Shown: piece by piece, positions 16,890-25,643 of the stretch
Numbering within the stretch: the stretch's first letter is position 1
Layout of the letters: every line of letters begins with the position of its first letter
DNA from: Flavobacterium tistrianum
GTDB lineage: Bacteria > Bacteroidota > Bacteroidia > Flavobacteriales > Flavobacteriaceae
Assembly (NCBI RefSeq): GCF_003254545.1
Contig: NZ_QJRH01000072.1
Span: forward strand, 62,001 to 126,000
Length of the DNA: 64,000 nucleotides
Direction of reading: 5' to 3'
The notes under the pieces: generated by a model
What the model was told of the DNA's origin: nothing
The model's input: only the letters and a program-made list of their open reading frames with translations
Database searches by the model: none
Position numbers and translations under genes: made by a program

Positions 16890-18329
16890 ATGGTATTGAG
16901 CAGATTTTGGTTGGTTATTTTTATTTCTTCGATTCTTTTTATTGTAGTCAGTTTATTTACTGCCAATACTTATACCATTGATTCTGTTTTGAATGGAAAA
17001 AAAGACGATCCTGTTTTAGTTTCTGAAAAATATGTTGAAGAGCTTCCTGCTTTCATCAAAGACAGTATCAAAAAAGCTCCAGATCAGACCATGATCATCA
17101 ATCATGATACGCTAAATGCCGATACGACTTATGTTTACAAAAGCAAAACTGTAAAAATTTATAGCGGACTTCAAAAATCTGATGGTTTACTGCCGACTTG
17201 TAAAAGCACTTTAGTAGATTTGATTTTGCCTCTTATAGCCTATTTAGCCTTTTTCTGCGGATTAATGGAACTTTTAATCGTTTCTGGAGCTTCTGGAAAC
17301 CTAGCCAAAGCCTTAAGTCCGGTGTTTGTAAAAGTATTCCCGAGTATTCCTAAAAATCATCCTTCGATATCCTACATGACCTTAAACTTTGCTGCCAATT
17401 TCTTGGGATTGGATTCGGCCGCAACACCATTCGGATTAAAGGCTATGGAAAGTTTACAGGAAATAAACCCCGAAAAAGATAAAGCCAGTGATGCACAAAT
17501 CATGTTTATGTGCCTTCATGCTTCTGGATTAACTTTAATTGCAACTTCGATCATTGGTTATCGTGCAGCTGCAAATGCCAGTAATCCAGCAGATGTAATG
17601 CTGCCTTGTATCATTACTTCTTTTATCGGAACTATTGCGGCTTTCTTAATTGTCGGAATAAAACAGAAAATCAATTTCAAAAGTGCTTCGCTTTTAATTG
17701 GTTTGATGGGATTAATTGCTGCAATTGTGGGATTATTGATGTATGTAAACCATTTAGATTTAATTGGCAAAAACTATTTCACTTCTAACCTTTCTGGATT
17801 AATCTTATTGGCGATTATTGTATTTACGCTGATCTTTTCTTTTAGACATGAGAAAAAATTCAAAGAAGCAGACACAACTGTTTTTGATACTTTTGTAGTT
17901 GGTGCAAATAATGGTGTAAAGACTGGAGTTACTATTTTCCCTTACGTTCTAGGCATGTTGGTTGCAATCTCATTATTTAGAAACAGCGGTTTATTCGAAA
18001 TCATAAGTGATGCCATCGGATTTGTTTTTTCGAATCTAGGTGTTAGCAAAGAAATTACCAATGCGCTTCCTGTTGCCATGTTACGTCCTTTTAGTTCTGC
18101 AGGTTCAAGAGGTTTCTTAATTGATTCTATGAATACTTTTGGAGCCGATTCTCTAACTGCTAGATTGAGCAGTATTTTCCAATGTAGTGCCGAAAGTACA
18201 TTTTATGTTATTGCGGTTTATTTTGGTTCTGTAAATATCAAAAACACACGTTATGCATTAGGCACAATGCTTTTGGTTGATTTAATCTGTGTTATTACAG
18301 CTATTTTTGTGGCAACTTGGTTTTTCTAA
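16890..18329 (+). CDS. Nucleoside-recognition (SpmA/SpmB-like) membrane protein
   Basis: 479 residues with two Gate/nucleoside-recognition domains (about 110-270 and 330-470). They correspond to spore maturation proteins SpmA and SpmB fused head to tail, as is usual in Bacteroidetes. Residues 1-25 are a membrane helix, 26-95 an extracytoplasmic stretch and the rest polytopic. Motifs such as FAANFLGLDSAATPFGLKAM and PVAMLRPFSSAGSRGFLID are typical. The biochemical role outside sporulation is not settled; transport of a small solute is assumed. Likely monocistronic, with a strong terminator at 18377-18411. Confidence 0.85.
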   Translation: MVLSRFWLVIFISSILFIVVSLFTANTYTIDSVLNGKKDDPVLVSEKYVEELPAFIKDSIKKAPDQTMIINHDTLNADTTYVYKSKTVKIYSGLQKSDGLLPTCKSTLVDLILPLIAYLAFFCGLMELLIVSGASGNLAKALSPVFVKVFPSIPKNHPSISYMTLNFAANFLGLDSAATPFGLKAMESLQEINPEKDKASDAQIMFMCLHASGLTLIATSIIGYRAAANASNPADVMLPCIITSFIGTIAAFLIVGIKQKINFKSASLLIGLMGLIAAIVGLLMYVNHLDLIGKNYFTSNLSGLILLAIIVFTLIFSFRHEKKFKEADTTVFDTFVVGANNGVKTGVTIFPYVLGMLVAISLFRNSGLFEIISDAIGFVFSNLGVSKEITNALPVAMLRPFSSAGSRGFLIDSMNTFGADSLTARLSSIFQCSAESTFYVIAVYFGSVNIKNTRYALGTMLLVDLICVITAIFVATWFF

Positions 18330-18376
18330 GACCAGCAAAAACATCAAAATAATTGCTTCTTATTTTTCGTAAATCT

Positions 18377-18411
18377 CTTTAAAACAACAAATTAGGTTTG
18401 TTGTTTTAAAG
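18377..18411 (+). terminator. Perfect 15-bp stem terminator
   Basis: CTTTAAAACAACAAA, loop TTAGG, then TTTGTTGTTTTAAAG: a perfect stem, followed by a T-containing stretch. Confidence 0.8.
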
Positions 18412-18543
18412 TTTTGATATAAGTCACCTGTTTGAATTAGGTGCATTATCCTACATTATTTTTTCATTTTTTATAAAAAACCTCTTATAATTTTATACTT
18501 TAGCCTTCTAACATAAATAAAACAATTAAATATTCCCCCAAAT

Positions 18544-19203
18544 ATGTTTAAATGGTTTTTAAGTAAAAAAAAGGAATCTAAGGTTCCTGAAAAAATCGAA
18601 TGCGCTGAAGAGCCAAAACCTACAGAAAACCCTGTATCAGCACAAGACAGATTCGATACCAGCAAAATGGACTGGCTCATTAATGACTCGCTTCTAGCTT
18701 TTATGCCTCGCGAATTATTTATGCATTATTCAGATTCCAACACCACACCAGATCCTCAGGATCCTTCTTGGCAAAATCAAGGACTTTATTTTTGGAAAGA
18801 AAAAGAAGCTTTCGAAAACAAATCGCTCCCAGAGTTTTTTGGAACTATGGACCAGAAATTATTTGTCATCAACGAAGTGCCTGATTATATTTCGCTAGTT
18901 TCAGGAAAAGCAATGCCATGGTTTGGAATGCCCGGAGGCGGCGAAAAATTCTTCTTCAGGTATGATGAGACTACGCCCGTAACTTTAGAAGAGGCACACA
19001 AACTCAATATCATAAATTATGTTGAAGTTGTGGAATTGAATCAAGACAATCTGAGTGTTTTAAACGACAGGGACAATTATTGCTTTTTGATTGATCCTTA
19101 TGAAGTGAAATACGAAGACCAGCTTTTTTATCTTAATGGCGAAAAAATATCGCTTGCAGAACTTTATCAAAAAAAGAAACTTTTAGTTCTATCTGTTGAA
19201 TAA
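18544..19203 (+). CDS. TNT-like (NAD glycohydrolase toxin fold) protein
   Basis: 219 residues, no signal peptide. The middle and C-terminal part resembles the TNT domain of the tuberculosis necrotizing toxin: KSLPEFF, then SGKAMPWFGMPGGGEKFFF (PWFG at 125-128, GGG at 131-133), then TPVTLEEAHKLNIINYVEVV. I compare with the family pattern RSLP ... G-x-PWFGQPGGGxQ ... from memory. TNT-type enzymes cleave NAD+. Where they carry Gln after GGGx, this protein has Lys135, so activity is uncertain. The N-terminal 45 residues are charged and low-complexity. No classical immunity gene is obvious; a lipoprotein gene follows 21 nt downstream. Confidence 0.6.
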   Translation: MFKWFLSKKKESKVPEKIECAEEPKPTENPVSAQDRFDTSKMDWLINDSLLAFMPRELFMHYSDSNTTPDPQDPSWQNQGLYFWKEKEAFENKSLPEFFGTMDQKLFVINEVPDYISLVSGKAMPWFGMPGGGEKFFFRYDETTPVTLEEAHKLNIINYVEVVELNQDNLSVLNDRDNYCFLIDPYEVKYEDQLFYLNGEKISLAELYQKKKLLVLSVE

Positions 19204-19224
19204 AATCACTTTGAATTATAATAT

Positions 19225-19968
19225 ATGAAAATCCACACTCTTTTCTTCCTGCTTGTTTTAGTAGGATGCCAAAAAACAAAACCAACAGATGCTGCTGCCC
19301 CAATTGCAGAAATTATTGAACCGCAAGAAACATTGGAGGTTACAAATGATGAAAAAATCATTAAAACCGATACTGTTTCTATTTACACTGACGGAACAGA
19401 ATCATCTACAGATTACATTCTGGCGCATTTGGTAGATCAAGAGGCAGACAAAGACAGTATTGTTACCGTAAAATACAGATTAGATTTTTATCAGAATAAA
19501 GCCAAAACTGCTTCTTCAAAAATTGCAATCAAAGGTTTTCAGAAAGGTTCTGAATGGATGGCTTCTTACGGATTGACATCTGAAAGTTCAAAAAATTCTC
19601 CATTTATACAAATCTCACTTGGATATCCTGCATGCGGTTATTCTCATGACCACTATCTGTATTACCTAAAAAACAGCGCATTACAATTGGTGCACCAATG
19701 GAGCACAATGACTGATAGCGGCTGGGGAAGTTGGGTAGAAATTGAAAACCCTTCAACCAATTCTGACCCAAAATCCTTTTATTGCAAAACTGTTGCATTT
19801 GTACCTGCAGATGAAGATGAGAACGTAGATATGGGAATCCTTACACACTCAGACTCAATATCTTTCGAATTAAAAGACAACAAATGGAAAAAGATGCTGC
19901 TATCTGCGAAAGACAAACCTTACTTCGAAAAAAAGATGACGTTTGATCAATTTAATAACGTAGAATAA
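19225..19968 (+). CDS. Hypothetical lipoprotein (247 aa)
   Basis: The N-terminus MKIHTLFFLLVLVGC ends in a lipobox with the acylated Cys at position 15, followed by a Lys/Thr/Ala/Pro-rich tether. The mature part (about 45-247) is a single soluble domain with two further cysteines (YPACGYSHDHYLYYL and SFYCKTVAF) that could form a disulfide in the periplasm. I do not recognise the family. It probably shares a transcript with the TNT-like gene; whether it is functionally linked to it is unknown. Confidence 0.7.
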   Translation: MKIHTLFFLLVLVGCQKTKPTDAAAPIAEIIEPQETLEVTNDEKIIKTDTVSIYTDGTESSTDYILAHLVDQEADKDSIVTVKYRLDFYQNKAKTASSKIAIKGFQKGSEWMASYGLTSESSKNSPFIQISLGYPACGYSHDHYLYYLKNSALQLVHQWSTMTDSGWGSWVEIENPSTNSDPKSFYCKTVAFVPADEDENVDMGILTHSDSISFELKDNKWKKMLLSAKDKPYFEKKMTFDQFNNVE

Positions 19969-20047
19969 AATCATAAAACTGTTGAAGAGTTCTTATTCAA
20001 ATTCTTTCTTAGGTAAATAATTTCTAAATTTGTAAAAAAACAAAACA

Positions 20048-21652
20048 ATGATTGATTTTATATACCAAGATCCTTATCCGATCTTAAAGGATGATACGCA
20101 GTACCGCAAAATCACTTCTGATTTTGTAAAAGTTGAAAAGTTTGGAGAACGCGAAGTTTTAACCGTTGATCCAAAAGGTTTAGAGTTATTGGCTGAAGAA
20201 GCTTTGACCGATGTGTCTTTCATGTTGAGAACAACACACTTGCAAAAACTAAGAAAAATTCTAGACGATCCAGAAGCTACAGACAACGATCGATTTGTGG
20301 CTTACAATTTACTTCAGAATGCATCTGTTGCGGCTGAAGGCCAATTACCAAGCTGTCAAGATACAGGAACTGCAATTGTAATGGCCAAAAAAGGAGAAAG
20401 CATCTTTACAGGTGTTGATGATGCAGAATGGTTAAGCCGCGGTATTTTCAATACGTATCAAAAAAGAAACTTACGTTATTCTCAGATCGTTCCGATTTCG
20501 ATGTTTGAAGAGAAAAATTCAGGATCAAATCTTCCGGCACAAATTGATATTTATGCTAAAAAAGGAACTTCTTACGACTTTTTGTTTATGGCAAAAGGTG
20601 GAGGATCTGCAAACAAAACTTATTTATACCAACAGACAAAATCTTTATTGAATGAAAAATCTATGGATGAATTCATTCGCACAAAAATTAAAGATTTAGG
20701 AACTTCTGCTTGCCCTCCTTATCACTTAGCTTTGGTAATCGGCGGAACTTCTGCAGAAGCCAACTTAAGCGCTGTTAAAAAAGCTTCTGCTGGATATTAT
20801 GACAATCTTCCAACTTCAGGAAACATGGCAGGTCAAGCTTTCCGTGATCACGAATGGGAAGAAAGAGTTCAGAAAATCTGTCAAGAAAGTGCTATTGGAG
20901 CGCAATTTGGAGGAAAATATTTCACTCATGATGTACGTGTAATCCGTTTGCCTCGCCACGCGGCTTCTTGTCCGGTTGGATTAGGGGTTTCTTGTTCGGC
21001 AGATAGAAATATCAAAGGAAAAATTACTAAAGACGGAATTTTTGTTGAACAGTTAGAAACAAATCCGAAACAGTTTTTACCAGAAACAGCTCCGCATTTA
21101 GAAGCTCCTGTAGAAATTGATTTAGATCAGCCAATGGCAGATATTTTGGCTAAATTATCTCAATATCCAGTTAAAACTCGTTTAAAACTAAACGGAACTG
21201 TAATTGTTGCACGAGATATTGCTCACGCAAAAATCAAAGAATTGTTAGACGCTGGAAAACCAATGCCTGACTATTTCAAAAACCATCCTGTTTACTATGC
21301 TGGTCCTGCAAAAACTCCAGACGGAATGGCTTCTGGAAGTTTCGGACCAACAACTGCTGGACGTATGGACGTTTATGTGGATGAATTCCAGAAAAATGGC
21401 GGAAGTATGATTATGCTGGCAAAAGGAAACCGAACTAAACAAGTTACTGATGCTTGTAATAAATACGGCGGATTCTACTTAGGGTCTATTGGAGGTCCTG
21501 CTGCTATTTTGGCTCAAGATAATATCTTAAAAGTCGAAGTAGTTGATTTTGAAGAATTAGGAATGGAAGCTGTTCGTAAAATTACAGTTAAAGATTTCCC
21601 TGCGTTTATTATCACTGATGATAAAGGAAATGATTTCTTTGCTAATCTCTAG
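20048..21652 (+). CDS. Fumarate hydratase, class I
   Basis: A 534-residue iron-sulfur fumarase that interconverts fumarate and malate in the TCA cycle. The alpha and beta parts are fused in one chain (about 50-330 and 370-530). The cluster-binding cysteines appear in [18 protein letters not shown] and in [18 protein letters not shown]. The C-terminal part has the expected [15 protein letters not shown] and [14 protein letters not shown]. Length matches E. coli FumA/FumB. The [4Fe-4S] cluster makes this class oxygen-sensitive. It stands alone, 79 nt after the lipoprotein gene, and is followed by a repeat-plus-terminator element. Confidence 0.93.
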   Translation: MIDFIYQDPYPILKDDTQYRKITSDFVKVEKFGEREVLTVDPKGLELLAEEALTDVSFMLRTTHLQKLRKILDDPEATDNDRFVAYNLLQNASVAAEGQLPSCQDTGTAIVMAKKGESIFTGVDDAEWLSRGIFNTYQKRNLRYSQIVPISMFEEKNSGSNLPAQIDIYAKKGTSYDFLFMAKGGGSANKTYLYQQTKSLLNEKSMDEFIRTKIKDLGTSACPPYHLALVIGGTSAEANLSAVKKASAGYYDNLPTSGNMAGQAFRDHEWEERVQKICQESAIGAQFGGKYFTHDVRVIRLPRHAASCPVGLGVSCSADRNIKGKITKDGIFVEQLETNPKQFLPETAPHLEAPVEIDLDQPMADILAKLSQYPVKTRLKLNGTVIVARDIAHAKIKELLDAGKPMPDYFKNHPVYYAGPAKTPDGMASGSFGPTTAGRMDVYVDEFQKNGGSMIMLAKGNRTKQVTDACNKYGGFYLGSIGGPAAILAQDNILKVEVVDFEELGMEAVRKITVKDFPAFIITDDKGNDFFANL

Positions 21653-21659
21653 TTGTTTC

Positions 21660-21794
21660 TTAACCGCAAAGAACGCAAAGATTTACGCTAAGTTCGCAAA
21701 GAAAAATTTATATAAAAACGAAAAAACGTCCCAATTGGGACGTTTTTTTATTCTTAGTGTGCCTTGCGTAAATCTTTGCGCGCTTTGCGGTTAA
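21660..21794. repeat. Compound inverted repeat around a bidirectional terminator
   Basis: Outer arms: TTAACCGCAAAGAACGCAAA and on to CTAAG (21660-21692), facing a right arm ending TTTGCGCGCTTTGCGGTTAA (21753-21794); they are near-perfect reverse complements over about 30 nt. The inner hairpin AAAAAACGTCCCAATTGGGA to CGTTTTTTT (21721-21749) is a perfect terminator between fumarase (+) and the PAS gene (-). Arms of the same GCAAAG type occur at 13182, 53001 and 59879. Confidence 0.8.
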
Positions 21795-21801
21795 AATACC
21801 A

Positions 21802-22302
21802 TCATGCACTTAAATCCTGTTTTTCAAAAGCTATAAAATGTGATATTTCACCTTTTAGATTATACACTGGCGACGCCTCTATTTTGCATTTATAAGTCTG
21901 CCCGTTTTTTCTATAATTTTCAAGGGTTTTTGCAAAAGGAATCTGCTTTTTTACGGCTTCTCTTATATCTTTTAAATCCTTTTTGGAAGTTGCGGGGCCT
22001 TGAAACATTTTTGGAGTTTTCCCTAAGACTTCTTCCTCTTTGTAACCTGTCATTTTTTTAATTCCGCTTGACGCGAAAACTATTCTCAAATCTAAATCTG
22101 TAACCAAAACCACTTCATTTTTGATTCGTTCTTGAATGTTAAGCTTCTTTTCATCCCAAACGAATTCATTTGAAATCTTACTGACTCTCTGTAGATCAGC
22201 GCTTAAAGCTTTTAGTTCATTTAGATACTCGTAATGAAAATCCCAAGATAAGATTGGGACTGAATTTCGTTGCAGTGAATCATCAGAATTTTTATTTTTC
22301 AT
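21802..22302 (-). CDS. PAS-domain protein
   Basis: The protein (166 aa from ATG at 22302; a longer frame begins with TTG) is one PAS domain at about 55-162 behind a short helical N-terminus. ASSGIKKMTGYKEEEVLGKT, MFQGPATSKKDLKDI, LENYRKNGQTYKCKIEASPV and ISHFIAFEKQDLS are the usual PAS/PAC pattern. It resembles LOV-type PAS sequences, but the GxNCRFLQ flavin motif reads GKTPKMFQGP, without the adduct Cys. There is no output domain, so it must act by protein-protein contact. It is convergent with fumarase. Confidence 0.8.
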   Translation of the reverse strand: MKNKNSDDSLQRNSVPILSWDFHYEYLNELKALSADLQRVSKISNEFVWDEKKLNIQERIKNEVVLVTDLDLRIVFASSGIKKMTGYKEEEVLGKTPKMFQGPATSKKDLKDIREAVKKQIPFAKTLENYRKNGQTYKCKIEASPVYNLKGEISHFIAFEKQDLSA

Positions 22303-22404
22303 ATCAAAATAATTCAAAAGATAGACAGATCTTTTTTCTCAAAGATACAGGAAAAATCTTGTTATATAAAGCTCCAAATCTTAATATACGCTTAAGTAGC
22401 GTTA

Positions 22405-23487
22405 TCAGAATGTAAATTTTAGCTGAACAACAACCGCCTTTTTTACTTCAGTATTCAAATTACTCAACGAAATTCCAAGTAGCCTTACAGAATCCTTCAT
22501 TTTTTCCTGATATAACAATTCTTCAACATTTTCCATAATCAAGCTTTTATCAGAAATGAAATAAGGCAGGGTTTTACTTCTGGTCTGCTGAGAAAAATCA
22601 CTGTATTTAATTTTTAGCGTAATGGTTTTCCCTGAAACATTATGCCTCTTTAGACGTTTTTCTAATGAACTGGCAATTCGATCCAATTGTTCCATCATAA
22701 AAATTTCAGAAGACAAATTCACGTCAAAAGTATGTTCTGCTGCTACAGATTTAGCAATTCGAGAAGATTTCACTTCACTATTATGAATGCCTCGAACAAC
22801 ATGGTAATAAAATGCTCCCGATTTTCCGAAATGTTTCTCTAAAAACTCCAAAGATTTGCTTTTCAAATCGGTTCCTGTAAAAATGCCGAGCTGATACATT
22901 TTTTCTGTCGTCACTTTTCCGACTCCGTAAAATTTCCGAATGGGCAAATCTTCTAGAAAAGCTTCTACTTCGTCAGGGTTAACTGTTTTTTGTCCGTTTG
23001 GTTTGTTATAATCACTTGCAATTTTGGCAACAAATTTATTGACTGAAATACCCGCAGAAGCCGTTAACCCCACTTCATTAAAAATTCTTGCTCTAATTTC
23101 CTGAGCCAGAAGACTTGCACTCGGATTTCCTTTTTTATTTTTAGTAACATCCAAATAAGCCTCGTCAAGCGAAAGAGGCTCAACCAAATCCGTATATTCA
23201 TGAAAAATTTTATGGATTTTGGATGAAATCTCTTTATATCGGTCAAATCTTGGTCTGACAAAGATAATTTCTGGACAATATTTTTTTGCCAAAACTCCGC
23301 TAAGAGCACTTCGAACACCAAATTTTCTAGCTTCGTAACTGGCCGCCGAAACTACACCTCGATTCTCTGAACCGCCAACTGCGACTGGTTTTCCTCTTAA
23401 CTCTGGGTTGTCCATCTGCTCTACCGATGCATAAAAGGCATCCATATCAATATGAATAATTTTACGATATGTTGGTGTTTCAGACAT
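22405..23487 (-). CDS. dinB: DNA polymerase IV (Y family)
   Basis: A 360-residue translesion polymerase. Palm motifs are IHIDMDAFYASVEQ (Asp14, Asp16) and PLSLDEAYLDVT (second catalytic Asp-Glu pair). The finger motif VAVGGSENRGVVSAASYEAR follows the first. Two helix-hairpin-helix stretches (PIRKFYGVGKVTTEKMYQLG) and the little-finger domain (about 245-345) complete the order. Length is typical. No clear beta-clamp motif is visible at the C-terminus, which ends LKFTF. It is divergent from the phosphatase gene; I see no recognisable SOS operator. Confidence 0.93.
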   Translation of the reverse strand: MSETPTYRKIIHIDMDAFYASVEQMDNPELRGKPVAVGGSENRGVVSAASYEARKFGVRSALSGVLAKKYCPEIIFVRPRFDRYKEISSKIHKIFHEYTDLVEPLSLDEAYLDVTKNKKGNPSASLLAQEIRARIFNEVGLTASAGISVNKFVAKIASDYNKPNGQKTVNPDEVEAFLEDLPIRKFYGVGKVTTEKMYQLGIFTGTDLKSKSLEFLEKHFGKSGAFYYHVVRGIHNSEVKSSRIAKSVAAEHTFDVNLSSEIFMMEQLDRIASSLEKRLKRHNVSGKTITLKIKYSDFSQQTRSKTLPYFISDKSLIMENVEELLYQEKMKDSVRLLGISLSNLNTEVKKAVVVQLKFTF

Positions 23488-23627
23488 ATTGCAAATTTAC
23501 AGAGTAAAAGCAATAAAAAAACGCTGTAAACAGTTATAAATCATACCAATTTTTAAAGAATGTGAAATCGATGAGTCCAAACCAATTATTCTTTCTATTT
23601 TTGTTCTTCTACTCGAAAAATTAAATA

Positions 23628-24362
23628 ATGCGAACATTTGTTATAGGTGACATTCATGGCGGGTTACTTGCACTTGAGCAAGTATTGGCAAGAGCCGAAG
23701 TTACTACTGAAGATACTCTAATTTTTTTGGGCGATTATGTTGACGGCTGGAGTCAGTCTGTTGAAGTAATTGACTATTTGATTGATTTAAAAAGCAAACA
23801 AAATATCATCTGCATAAGAGGAAATCACGACCAGCTTGCATTAGACTGGTTAGAAAATAGACATGATGATTTTGACGAAGAAATGTGGTACAAACATGGC
23901 GGGAAAGCTACTGTTGAAGGCTACGCCAAAATCTCAGAAGAGAAAAAAAGAGCGCATATCGAATTTCTAGAAAATCTTCAAGACTATTATATTGATGATC
24001 AAAATCGTTTGTTTGTACATGCAGGTTTCACCAATTTAAGTGGTGTGAAATGGGAATATTTTTCGAAGCTATTTTACTGGGATAGAACTCTTTGGGAAAC
24101 GGCTCTTTCATTAGATCCAAAATTAAAGGAAGACGACATACACTATCCGAAGAGATTTACCGTTTATAAGGAAGTTTATATTGGTCACACACCAGTTACC
24201 CGAATCGGCGAAACAGTTCCTGTAAATAGAGCTTGTGTTTGGAATGTAGATACAGGCGCAGCATTTAGAGGTCCGCTTACAATTTTAAACGTTGATACTA
24301 AGGAATACTGGCAAAGTGAACCCTTAAACGAACTCTATTTTAACGAAAAAGGTAGGAATTAA
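23628..24362 (+). CDS. Calcineurin-like metallophosphoesterase (protein phosphatase type)
   Basis: The 244-residue protein has the five metallophosphatase motifs: VIGDIHGG (Asp8, His10), FLGDYVDGW, IRGNHDQLALDW, LFVHAGF and YIGHTPV. They bind two metals and catalyse phosphoester hydrolysis. The layout is that of PrpA/ApaH-like serine/threonine protein phosphatases. The substrate may be a phosphoprotein or a dinucleotide polyphosphate. TATTTTTG at 23596-23603 is a possible -7 box. It lies divergent from dinB, and the outer-membrane gene follows 49 nt downstream. Confidence 0.88.
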   Translation: MRTFVIGDIHGGLLALEQVLARAEVTTEDTLIFLGDYVDGWSQSVEVIDYLIDLKSKQNIICIRGNHDQLALDWLENRHDDFDEEMWYKHGGKATVEGYAKISEEKKRAHIEFLENLQDYYIDDQNRLFVHAGFTNLSGVKWEYFSKLFYWDRTLWETALSLDPKLKEDDIHYPKRFTVYKEVYIGHTPVTRIGETVPVNRACVWNVDTGAAFRGPLTILNVDTKEYWQSEPLNELYFNEKGRN

Positions 24363-24411
24363 TTTATTTAAAAATTACATTTGCTGCCACAATAATTAAT
24401 ATTAAATTTTT

Positions 24412-24939
24412 ATGAAAAAGGTTATTACACTTCTATTTTTAGTAACATTCGGATTTGTTAATGCTCAAGAAGCTTTCAAAGGAAAGGGAGATATTAAAGT
24501 AAACGTAGGTGCTAATTTACAAGACGGTGGTTCTGGAATTCAAGGTTCTGTTGATTTTGGTTTAGGAGAAAATTTCTCTTTCGGTTTTGTTGCTAACTAT
24601 ATCCTAGGATTTGATAATTTTAATGGTAACTACCATGGTAGTTCTAGTGCTTATTATGATGCTGAACCAGATTTCTCAGATCGTTTTGATGCAAAAGCAA
24701 GAATCAATGCTAACTTATCTAGTGTAATTGGTGTAAAAGAATTAGACGTTTACCCTGGATTAAGCTTGGGTTTACATAATTTCGGAGGTCATGTTGGAGG
24801 TCGCTATTTCTTTACTGACGGATTTGGTGTTTTCACAGAAATCGGATTCCCAATTGCAAAATACGGTTCAAACAATGATCCTTTTTATCATTTGAATAAT
24901 CAAGCTACTTTTAGTTTAGGTGCTTCGTTTAATTTATAA
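24412..24939 (+). CDS. Outer-membrane beta-barrel protein (DUF6646-like)
   Basis: 175 residues: signal peptide MKKVITLLFLVTFGFVNAQ, then an all-beta chain with alternating hydrophobic residues and glycine turns (VNVGANLQDGGSGIQGSV, FGLGENFSFGFVANYI), ending in Phe-Asn-Leu as expected for an eight-stranded barrel. It resembles flavobacterial DUF6646 proteins of unknown role. A TACATTTG box at 24376-24383 suits a separate promoter. A repeat arm and terminator follow directly. Confidence 0.78.
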   Translation: MKKVITLLFLVTFGFVNAQEAFKGKGDIKVNVGANLQDGGSGIQGSVDFGLGENFSFGFVANYILGFDNFNGNYHGSSSAYYDAEPDFSDRFDAKARINANLSSVIGVKELDVYPGLSLGLHNFGGHVGGRYFFTDGFGVFTEIGFPIAKYGSNNDPFYHLNNQATFSLGASFNL

Positions 24940-24947
24940 TATTTTCT

Positions 24948-24982
24948 TAGGTTCAAAGGCTCAAAGAAGCAAAGGAACAAAG
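24948..24982 (+). repeat. GGTTCAAAG-type repeat arm (left)
   Basis: TAGGTTCAAAGGCTCAAAGA and on to AAAG. Its inverted partner stands at 25607-25643, about 620 nt away, with a whole gene and two terminators in between; other copies of this element have arms 0-70 nt apart. Confidence 0.65.
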
Positions 24983-24994
24983 TTTTTATAAATA

Positions 24995-25020
24995 GAAAAC
25001 CGCCCAATTGGGCGGTTTTC
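24995..25020. terminator. Perfect bidirectional terminator
   Basis: GAAAACCGCCCAATTGGGCG followed by GTTTTC: a 13-bp-arm perfect palindrome between the outer-membrane gene (+) and the membrane protein gene (-). Confidence 0.85.
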
Positions 25021-25039
25021 ATTTTTGCGTAATAAAAAT

Positions 25040-25480
25040 TTATGATCTGCTGAACTTTCTTTTTATTGTAGCCATAAACTCATTAAGTGTAATTCCATTA
25101 TTTTCTATTGAATCATCTTCTACTAATTCTGAAATATCTTTTCCCCTATATGGCGCAAATAAAGACAAATACCAACTACCTGTATTTGTAATTGCACTTC
25201 CATTTAAAAATAACGTCAAAAGGTAAAAGAACACTAAAAGTCTAACAAAAACAAAAAACTTTCTATAACCTTTACTTAAGTCATTCTTTTTATTTTCTGA
25301 TATTGCTTTAACAGTAAAATATATTAATTGAACAATAAAAACTACTATTAGAATATTTGGCAAATATCTTAAACTATCATAGTTAACTAACAACATTAAT
25401 AGTGATATAACGATTGAAAATAAGGCATATGTTATAAACAAATAACTTCCCCATTTTATATCGATTTCAAACTTTTCCAA
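25040..25480 (-). CDS. Hypothetical membrane protein (146 aa)
   Basis: No recognised family. Three hydrophobic segments (about 14-33, 41-60, 79-98) are followed by a polar C-terminus with many Glu/Asp and Lys. The sequence is more AT-rich than neighbouring genes. It is bracketed by terminators on both sides and by the two inverted arms of a dispersed intergenic repeat (24948-24982 and 25607-25643), so it may be an insertion into an existing repeat element. Function unknown. Confidence 0.65.
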   Translation of the reverse strand: MEKFEIDIKWGSYLFITYALFSIVISLLMLLVNYDSLRYLPNILIVVFIVQLIYFTVKAISENKKNDLSKGYRKFFVFVRLLVFFYLLTLFLNGSAITNTGSWYLSLFAPYRGKDISELVEDDSIENNGITLNEFMATIKRKFSRS

Positions 25481-25558
25481 AGGCGTATTTTTTTAAATCA
25501 GAGCAAATCTAAATAAAAGACTATCTAAATTATTCGAAATTGATTAAAATAAAAAGAG

Positions 25559-25578
25559 AACTTTCTCTTAAGAAAGTT
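25559..25578 (-). terminator. Terminator of the CoA-transferase operon
   Basis: AACTTTCT, loop CTTA, AGAAAGTT: a perfect 8-bp stem about 65 nt downstream of the minus-strand scoB stop, with A- and T-runs on both sides. Confidence 0.65.
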
Positions 25579-25606
25579 TTCTTATCTAAATTTATTTTTA
25601 GCACTT

Positions 25607-25643
25607 CAACTTTGAGTCTCTGCACCTTTGAGCCTTTGAACCT
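25607..25643 (-). repeat. GGTTCAAAG-type repeat arm (right)
   Basis: Ends CACCTTTGAGCCTTTGAACCT; the reverse complement of its last 20 nt matches the start of the arm at 24948. It touches the scoB stop codon. Confidence 0.65.
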
